DNA of 52,819 nt, taken from positions 1-52,819 of the forward strand of contig NZ_VIFM01000052.1 in NCBI RefSeq assembly GCF_006636215.1, in the 5' to 3' direction. The DNA comes from Myxococcus llanfairpwllgwyngyllgogerychwyrndrobwllllantysiliogogogochensis. GTDB lineage: Bacteria > Myxococcota > Myxococcia > Myxococcales > Myxococcaceae. The position numbers and the translations under genes were made by a program. Shown here in pieces: positions 47,761 through 52,819 of the stretch (the first letter of the stretch is position 1; every line of letters starts with the position of its first letter). The notes beneath the pieces were generated by a model, which saw nothing but the letters and a program-made list of their open reading frames with translations, ran no database searches and was not told the origin of the DNA.

Positions 47761-48213
47761 CTACTCGCCCTCGCGCACGCCGATGGCGAGCTGGCCCAGG
47801 CCCGCCTTCTTCGCCAGCTCCATCACCTGGACGACGGTGCCGTGCGGAACGCCCTCATCGGCCTGGACGATGACGACGGTGTCCGGGTCCTTCACCTTGG
47901 CGGCGTCGAAGGCCTTCTGGAGTTCGTCCTGGCTGACGACGTTTCCGGCGAGCACGAAGCGGCCGTCGGCGAGCACCGCGACGGACATGTCCGTGGTGCG
48001 CGCGGTGACGTCCGCGGCGCCGCCCTTGGGCAGGTTCACCTTGAGGCCCGACTTGGCGCCTCCTCCGGGCCCCTGCTGGACGATGACGGAGCTGGTCACC
48101 ATGAAGATGATGAGCAGCACGAGGAAGATGTCGGTGAGCGGGGTGATGTTGATTTCGGCGAAGACACCTTCTTCGCCTTCGTCACCGGACCCCGGTGTCT
48201 TGCCCATGGCCAT
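47761..48213 (-). CDS. ExbD/TolR-family energy-transducing protein
   Basis: 150 residues. A short cytoplasmic N-terminus is followed by one transmembrane helix (~28-45, TDIFLVLLIIFMVTSS) preceded by the conserved ITPLTD segment, whose Asp is the proton-relay residue of ExbD/TolR. The periplasmic domain (~70-150) is of ExbD type. It pairs with the ExbB homologue upstream; a TonB or TolA partner is not present in the window. An internal ATG two codons in is an alternative start. Confidence 0.93.
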   Translation of the reverse strand: MAMGKTPGSGDEGEEGVFAEINITPLTDIFLVLLIIFMVTSSVIVQQGPGGGAKSGLKVNLPKGGAADVTARTTDMSVAVLADGRFVLAGNVVSQDELQKAFDAAKVKDPDTVVIVQADEGVPHGTVVQVMELAKKAGLGQLAIGVREGE

Positions 48214-48232
48214 GGCGCTCGGTTCCCTGGGA

Positions 48233-48961
48233 CTAGGCGGGCTGCGTGTCGACGCGCGCCGGAGAGGTGGGGGGCTGCTGTGAATCGACGCGGGGCGCGG
48301 GCTCGGGAGGAAGGCCCGAGGCGCGCTCCTTGAGCAGCTCCGCGAACTCGTCGCCCATCAGCCGCAGCTCCACCAGCACGCGCGACAGGCGGGCCTGGAA
48401 GTAGTTGTAGAAGACCATGGCCTGCACGGCGACGAGGATGCCCACCGCCGTGGCGACCAGGGCCTCGGAGATGCCCGTCATCACCGCGCCAGTGCCGCCG
48501 GTGCCGCCGGCCTCCACGTCCAGGCCCAGGTCCTTGAACGAGCGCATGATGCCGGCCACGGTGCCGAACAGGCCCACGAAGGGCGTAATCGAGCCGATGG
48601 TGGCCAGAATCCAGAGGTTGCGGCGCAGCTTGAGGCCCACCTGGGCGCGCTCGCGCTCCACGGCGGCCTCCACGCCCGCACCGCCTGAACCGCGGGTGCG
48701 CTCCCAGCGGTCGAACCCCGCGAGGAAGATGTCGGCGGCGACGGAGTCGGAGCGCTCGGCGGCGGTGCGGGCCGCTGGCACGTCGCCACGAAGCAGGTGC
48801 TTGCTGACCGCCTCGCCCAGGAGGCGGGAGCGCTCGCTCACCCCCCAGAGGGCGATGATGCGCTCGACGGCCACGACGAGCGCGCCGACGGAGGCCAGCA
48901 GCAGCAGGGCCAGGGTGACTCCGCCGAGGCGGAGGTAATGCAGGATGTCGTTCAGGCTCAT
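48233..48961 (-). CDS. ExbB/TolQ/MotA-family proton-channel protein
   Basis: 242 residues with three hydrophobic helices (~15-38, ~130-150, ~170-200). The ATIGSITPFVGLFGTVAGIMRSF and ISEALVATAVGILVAVQAMVFYNYF segments are the ExbB/TolQ signatures. It forms the stator/proton channel with ExbD and is directly upstream of it (19-base gap). ATG 48961 is chosen because upstream codons are non-conserved and overlap the divergent lipoprotein gene. Confidence 0.94.
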   Translation of the reverse strand: MSLNDILHYLRLGGVTLALLLLASVGALVVAVERIIALWGVSERSRLLGEAVSKHLLRGDVPAARTAAERSDSVAADIFLAGFDRWERTRGSGGAGVEAAVERERAQVGLKLRRNLWILATIGSITPFVGLFGTVAGIMRSFKDLGLDVEAGGTGGTGAVMTGISEALVATAVGILVAVQAMVFYNYFQARLSRVLVELRLMGDEFAELLKERASGLPPEPAPRVDSQQPPTSPARVDTQPA

Positions 48962-49004
48962 TGGTGGGTGACCCGGCAGGGCGCCATGGCCCAGACTAGG
49001 AGAT

Positions 49005-49835
49005 ATGAACCGCGCAGCCGCCGCAATCTTCCTGGCAGTGCTCTGTTCGGCCTGCCCCAAGCGCATCGAGTTCGGGCCGGAGGGGCAACTCACCGACGCC
49101 GAGGTCGTCTATCAGCGTGTCCGGCGGAACCAGGACAACGTCGTCTCCCTCGAGGGAGACGCGAAGCTGCGTGTCGAGTCTCCCCAGCAGAGCGGCACCA
49201 TCGGGATGTTCCTTTCCGTCACCCGCCCGGCCCTCCTGCACCTGGAGACGTTCGATTTCTTCAACCGGCCCCTCGCCTCCCTCGTCGCGGACGGGACGCG
49301 CTTCGGCCTGTACCAGACGGAGACGCACACGTACTACCAGGGGCCGGCGAGCCCGCAGAATGTGTCGCGCTTCCTGCCCGTGGTCCTGCCGGGCGAGGAA
49401 CTGGTGGCCATCATGCTGGGCCAGGTGCCCCTCATCCCTCCGGAGCGCATGACGCTGGAGCTGGACACGAAGGAGGGCGTCTACGTGCTCACCCTCCACC
49501 GGGGGACGGCCCGCCAGGTGCTCCAGGTTCACCCAAAGTATCTGCGCGTGGTGAAGAGCCAGGTGCATGGCGTCCCCGGTTATGACCTGGCCTTCGACGA
49601 CTTCCTCGAGCGGGGAAACCTCATCTTCCCGGGCAAGGTGGAGCTCATCGCGAAGCAGGCGGGGACGAAGCTCCAGCTTCGCTACCAGCAGATCAAACTC
49701 AACGGACGGCCGGACCTCACGCTCTACGAGCTGACACCCCCGGAGGGGGCCAAGGTCGTGGAGGTGGATGACTCGGGGCGGGAGCTTCCGGCTGGTGCCC
49801 CCGAGTCGCCGGCGCCCCCGGTGCCGGGTTCCTGA
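49005..49835 (+). CDS. Outer-membrane lipoprotein, LolB/DUF4292-like
   Basis: 276 residues. The signal peptide ends LCSAC, so Cys17 would be lipidated. The mature protein reads like a LolB/LolA-fold lipoprotein carrier: LEGDAKLRVESPQQSGTIGM, a run of beta strands (HLETFDFFNRPLASLVADG) and a C-terminal Pro-rich tail. TAGGAG lies just before the ATG. It is divergent from ExbB with a 43-base gap, so the two may share regulation. The exact role is unknown. Confidence 0.78.
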   Translation: MNRAAAAIFLAVLCSACPKRIEFGPEGQLTDAEVVYQRVRRNQDNVVSLEGDAKLRVESPQQSGTIGMFLSVTRPALLHLETFDFFNRPLASLVADGTRFGLYQTETHTYYQGPASPQNVSRFLPVVLPGEELVAIMLGQVPLIPPERMTLELDTKEGVYVLTLHRGTARQVLQVHPKYLRVVKSQVHGVPGYDLAFDDFLERGNLIFPGKVELIAKQAGTKLQLRYQQIKLNGRPDLTLYELTPPEGAKVVEVDDSGRELPAGAPESPAPPVPGS

Positions 49836-49895
49836 CCGGGCAGGCACGGAAGAAGAAGCGCAGCGGCTGGAGTCGGGTAGAGTGGCGCCCACGAC

Positions 49896-50654
49896 ATGGC
49901 ACAGATCAAGCTCGGAGAACTGCTGATCAAGGCGAATGTGCTCCAGGAGAGCCAGCTCAAGGCCGCGCTCGCCGAACAGGCGAAGTGGGGCGGCAAGCTC
50001 GGCGAAATCCTGGTCCGGATGAGCCTCGTCTCCGAGGACATCCTGGTGCGGGCGCTGTCCAAGCAGCTCGGCATGCCGGCGGTGAACCTGGACGCGGTCC
50101 AGATGGTTCCCCCGCATGTGAAGGCCAAGATTCCGCCGCAGACGGCCCGCGACTTTTCCGTGCTGCCGTTGCAGCTGCGGGACGAGGGCAAGACGCTCGT
50201 GGTGGCGATGTCGGATCCGCTCAACATGCGGATGCTGGACGAGCTTCGGGCCGTGACGAAGTGCCGCATCATCCCCAACGTGGCGGGGCGCACCTCCATC
50301 GCTCGGGCCTTCGCCCGCATGTACGAAGAGAACATGGAGCTGGAGGACGCGGACACCAACTTCAAGGTGGTGGACGCCCAGGGCCGCACGGTGGTGAAGA
50401 ACCTGAAGGACCTGGATCCGGCCGCCGCCGCGGTCATCTCCGCGCCCAAGCCCGCGCCCCCAGTCGCGCGTCCCGCGCCGCCGGTGCCAGAGGCCCCTCG
50501 CAGCACGGCGGGCACTGGCAGCCCGGCCGACCTGTTGCGCAGCGTGGAAGAGGTGCAGCGCAAGGAAGTCGCGGCCCTCAAGGCCATGGTGGAGCTGCTC
50601 ATCGAGAAGGGTGTGTTCTCCCGCGACGAGTACCTCGCGAAGGTCAAGCGGTAG
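49896..50654 (+). CDS. Stand-alone MshEN-domain protein (GspE/PilB N-terminal type), first copy
   Basis: 252 residues. Residues ~1-145 match the type II secretion / pilus ATPase N-terminal domain (MshEN), which in MshE binds c-di-GMP through tandem RLGxxLxxxGLL...Q motifs. Here the motifs are KLGELLIKANVL...AEQ and KLGEILVRMSLV...SKQ: Lys for Arg and no Gly at the usual site in either copy, so ligand binding is doubtful. No ATPase domain is present. The C-terminal third is Pro/Ala-rich linker and a helical tail. It is followed nine bases later by a second MshEN gene. Confidence 0.83.
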   Translation: MAQIKLGELLIKANVLQESQLKAALAEQAKWGGKLGEILVRMSLVSEDILVRALSKQLGMPAVNLDAVQMVPPHVKAKIPPQTARDFSVLPLQLRDEGKTLVVAMSDPLNMRMLDELRAVTKCRIIPNVAGRTSIARAFARMYEENMELEDADTNFKVVDAQGRTVVKNLKDLDPAAAAVISAPKPAPPVARPAPPVPEAPRSTAGTGSPADLLRSVEEVQRKEVAALKAMVELLIEKGVFSRDEYLAKVKR

Positions 50655-50663
50655 CCCGGCCTT

Positions 50664-51659
50664 ATGCGCAAGAAGATTGGTGAGCTGCTCGTCGAGGCGG
50701 GGGTGGTGACGGAGGAGCAGGTGCGGGTGGCGCTCGGGCGTCGAGGCGCTCCGGGGAACCTGCGGCTGGGCGAGACGCTGGTGGCGCAGGGGCTGTGCGC
50801 GCCGCTGCATGTGGCTCGGGCGCTGGCGGTGCAGCACGGGCTGCCCTTCGTGGAGCTGCCCGAGGAGATTCCCCCGGCGGTGGCCTCGCTGGTGTCCCTG
50901 GACTTCCAGGCGGAGCATCGCGTGCTGCTCTTCCGCATGGAAGTGGAGGGGCGCAGCGAGCGCATCCACGTCGCCGTGGAGGACCCGGGGGATTTGACGT
51001 TGGTGGACGAGCTGCGCTTCCAGCTCCGTAAGCAGGTGCGGGTCTTCGTCGTCGCGTCGGACGACCTGGACGCCGCGCTGGCCCGGGCGCGGGGAGAGCC
51101 GCTGGACATCGTCGAGGCGGAGCCGCTGTACGAAGAGGATGGCTCCGGCCCTCCTCCCGTCGCCGCGGGGACGCCACTGGAGTGGGAGATGCCGGAGACA
51201 CCGAAGCCCCCCGCAGCGAGACCCCCTGCCGCCGCCGCGGCGCCCTCGGCCCGTCGGCCCGGGACGCCGCCCCCCCCGCCCGCGGAAGCCCTGCGGCCGG
51301 GGGCCGGAGGAGATGCGCTGGATGATCTGCTGGGCGTGAAGCCGGCCGCTCGGCCACCGCCGCCTCCTCCGCCCATCTTCGAGGCGGACGAAGAGGAGAA
51401 GCCCCGGGTGCCGGTGGTGATGTTCGGTGGGGCCGCGAAGGGTTCGCAGCCCGCGCTGGCGCTCACGCCGACGCCTGACTTCTCCGACGATGATCTGGCC
51501 ATCCTCGACGACCTGGAGCGCATGTCCCGGGGAGACGAGGCGGTGCTGGATACGGAGAAGGTGAAGCCCGCGCGCATGGTGGCCAGCCTCATCCGCCTGC
51601 TCATCCGCAAGGAGATCATCCAGGAGGTGGAGTTCCTGGAGGAGCTGGCGAAGAAGTGA
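50664..51659 (+). CDS. Stand-alone MshEN-domain protein, second copy
   Basis: 331 residues with the same MshEN fold at ~1-145. The second ligand motif is intact ([24 protein letters not shown], Arg and Gly present), and the first is nearly so ([12 protein letters not shown]), so this copy is the more likely c-di-GMP binder. A long Pro/Ala-rich linker (~155-260) leads to a C-terminal helical module (~290-331). No ATPase domain. The stop overlaps the GTG start of the ABC transporter gene by four bases (GTGA), so expression is coupled to peptide transport. Confidence 0.83.
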   Translation: MRKKIGELLVEAGVVTEEQVRVALGRRGAPGNLRLGETLVAQGLCAPLHVARALAVQHGLPFVELPEEIPPAVASLVSLDFQAEHRVLLFRMEVEGRSERIHVAVEDPGDLTLVDELRFQLRKQVRVFVVASDDLDAALARARGEPLDIVEAEPLYEEDGSGPPPVAAGTPLEWEMPETPKPPAARPPAAAAAPSARRPGTPPPPPAEALRPGAGGDALDDLLGVKPAARPPPPPPPIFEADEEEKPRVPVVMFGGAAKGSQPALALTPTPDFSDDDLAILDDLERMSRGDEAVLDTEKVKPARMVASLIRLLIRKEIIQEVEFLEELAKK

Positions 51660-52681
51660 CGCCCGGCGCGTCGCCCTCGGGGGACGGGCCCCTCCTGGAC
51701 GTCCGAGGGCTCGCCGTGGAGCTGTCGAGGGACGAGGGGACGGTGCGCGCGGTGGACGGTGTGTCCTTCGCGGTGCCTCCCGGCGGAACCCTGGGCGTGG
51801 TGGGGGAGAGCGGCTGTGGCAAGAGCCTCACCGCGCTGTCCCTGTTGCGGCTGGCGCCCCGACCTCCCGTGCGAGTGGCGGCGGGCGAGGTGTTCTTCCA
51901 GGGCAGGGATTTGCTGAAGCTCTCCGACGAGGAGCTGCGGCGCGTGCGCGGACGCCATGCGGCCATGGTGTTCCAGGAGCCGATGACCTCGCTCAACCCC
52001 GTCTTCACCGTGGGGGAGCAGATCTCCGAAGGCGTGCGGCTCCACCTGGGGGCCTCGCGCTCGCAGGCTCGGGAGCGCGCGGTGGAGATGCTGCGCCAGG
52101 TGGGCATCCCCGCGCCGGGTGAGCGCGTGGACGCCTGGCCTCATCAACTGTCGGGCGGGATGCGGCAGCGGGTGATGCTCGCCATGGCGCTGGCGTGTGA
52201 CCCGTCGCTGCTCATCGCGGACGAGCCCACCACCGCGTTGGACGTCACCATCCAGGCGCAGATCCTCGACCTGCTCAAGCGCCTGCAGGCCGAGCGCGGC
52301 ATGGCGGTGATGCTCATCACCCATGATTTGGGCGTGGTCGCGGAGAGCTGCGACACGGTGGTGGTGATGTACGCGGGGAAGGTGGTGGAGCACGCTCCGG
52401 TGCGCGAGCTGTTCGCCCGGCCCGCCCATCCCTACACGGCGGGCCTGTTGCGCTCGCTTCCGGCGCTGGGGGGCGAGGTGGAGGAGGGACGATCCGGGCC
52501 TCGGCGTCGCCTGCGCGCCATCCCCGGCATGGTGCCCGCCCTGGGGCGGTTGCCGTCGGGCTGTGCGTTCCGCGAGCGGTGCGAGCGGGCCCAGGAGGCA
52601 TGCGCTCGCGTGACGCCCGTACTCGAACTCAAGCGGGGCGGGCAGCTCGCGGCCTGCCATCATCCGGTGCCCGCGCCATGA
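51656..52681 (+). CDS. Oligopeptide/dipeptide ABC transporter ATP-binding protein (OppD/DppD-like)
   Basis: 341 residues. Walker [10 protein letters not shown]-loop [10 protein letters not shown], signature LSGGMRQR, Walker [10 protein letters not shown] and H-loop THD are all intact. The C-terminal [14 protein letters not shown]...CHH cluster is the OppD/DppD extension that binds a 4Fe-4S cluster in many homologues. GTG 51656 overlaps the upstream MshEN stop. The stop overlaps the next ATPase gene start by four bases (ATGA). No permease or binding protein is in the window. Confidence 0.92.
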   Translation: MTPGASPSGDGPLLDVRGLAVELSRDEGTVRAVDGVSFAVPPGGTLGVVGESGCGKSLTALSLLRLAPRPPVRVAAGEVFFQGRDLLKLSDEELRRVRGRHAAMVFQEPMTSLNPVFTVGEQISEGVRLHLGASRSQARERAVEMLRQVGIPAPGERVDAWPHQLSGGMRQRVMLAMALACDPSLLIADEPTTALDVTIQAQILDLLKRLQAERGMAVMLITHDLGVVAESCDTVVVMYAGKVVEHAPVRELFARPAHPYTAGLLRSLPALGGEVEEGRSGPRRRLRAIPGMVPALGRLPSGCAFRERCERAQEACARVTPVLELKRGGQLAACHHPVPAP

Positions 52682-52819
52682 GCACCGAGCCGCTCCTTCA
52701 GGCGAAGGACGTCGAGGTCCACTTCCCCGTACGCGGGGGCTGGCTGGGTCGCTCGCGCGGCGCGGTGAAGGCGGTGGACGGCGTGACGTTCGACGTCTTC
52801 CGGGGGGAGACGTTGGGGT
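52678..52819 (+). CDS. OppF/DppF-type ABC transporter ATP-binding protein (5' end only)
   Basis: The first 47 codons, starting [20 protein letters not shown] and continuing through [18 protein letters not shown], match the N-terminus of the second ATPase subunit of peptide ABC transporters, before Walker A. The gene runs off the end of the window. ATG 52678 overlaps the OppD-like stop by four bases. Confidence 0.88.
   Translation, partial: MSTEPLLQAKDVEVHFPVRGGWLGRSRGAVKAVDGVTFDVFRGETLG

Overview
The window is high-GC, densely packed bacterial DNA. Its gene content suggests a myxobacterium (Myxococcota, Myxococcus/Corallococcus type): a Ser/Thr kinase with a transmembrane segment and PEGA repeats, many lipoproteins and outer-membrane barrels, an HD-GYP regulator, MshEN-domain proteins, and pairs of genes with 1-4 nt start/stop overlaps. 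This is an inference from content; no species marker beyond a 5S rRNA tail is present. I see no phage, transposon, CRISPR array or complete tRNA.

Region by region. 1-1184: the 3' tail of a 5S rRNA and its terminator (end of an rrn operon), then a truncated quinone-oxidoreductase remnant and decayed sequence. 1185-6793: a PEGA-domain Ser/Thr kinase and two translationally coupled KamA-family radical-SAM aminomutase genes. 6841-8908 (minus): three small envelope or unknown proteins, with a ~70-bp tandem repeat between two of them. 8936-15876: SpoIID/LytB protein, queA, tgt, yajC, secD, secF, a tRNA-queuosine plus Sec-translocase cluster closed by a strong terminator. 15979-22213: an outer-membrane protein, recJ, a YHS metal-binding protein, and a minus-strand envelope group (a barrel, a putative metalloprotease lipoprotein and a second barrel). 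22392-31841: aspS, a divergent MocR/PhzF pair, a lipid kinase, a secreted beta-helix protein, a DUF2306-like membrane protein and a NarL-type two-component pair. 31969-39912: a DUF72 protein, a coiled-coil secreted protein overlapping an Smr protein, a SNF2-type helicase, DUF58, MoxR and a zinc-ribbon membrane protein. 39969-43239: a HEAT-repeat/cyclophilin lipoprotein and a response regulator with HD-GYP output. 43478-47635: a dehydrogenase, two MaoC-type dehydratases and a long acyl-CoA dehydrogenase. 47761-52819: ExbD/ExbB, a LolB-like lipoprotein, two tandem stand-alone MshEN-domain proteins and the start of an Opp/Dpp-type ABC transporter operon running off the end.

Most of the window is housekeeping. 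The parts most worth a second look are the KamA pair, where one copy has a rebuilt PLP loop; the two tandem MshEN proteins with unequal ligand motifs, translationally coupled to a peptide-type ABC transporter; the sigma-region-4-like protein with a C-terminal membrane anchor; the metalloprotease lipoprotein coupled to a barrel; and the dehydrogenase plus paired-dehydratase cassette. No single locus clearly announces a wholly new system.
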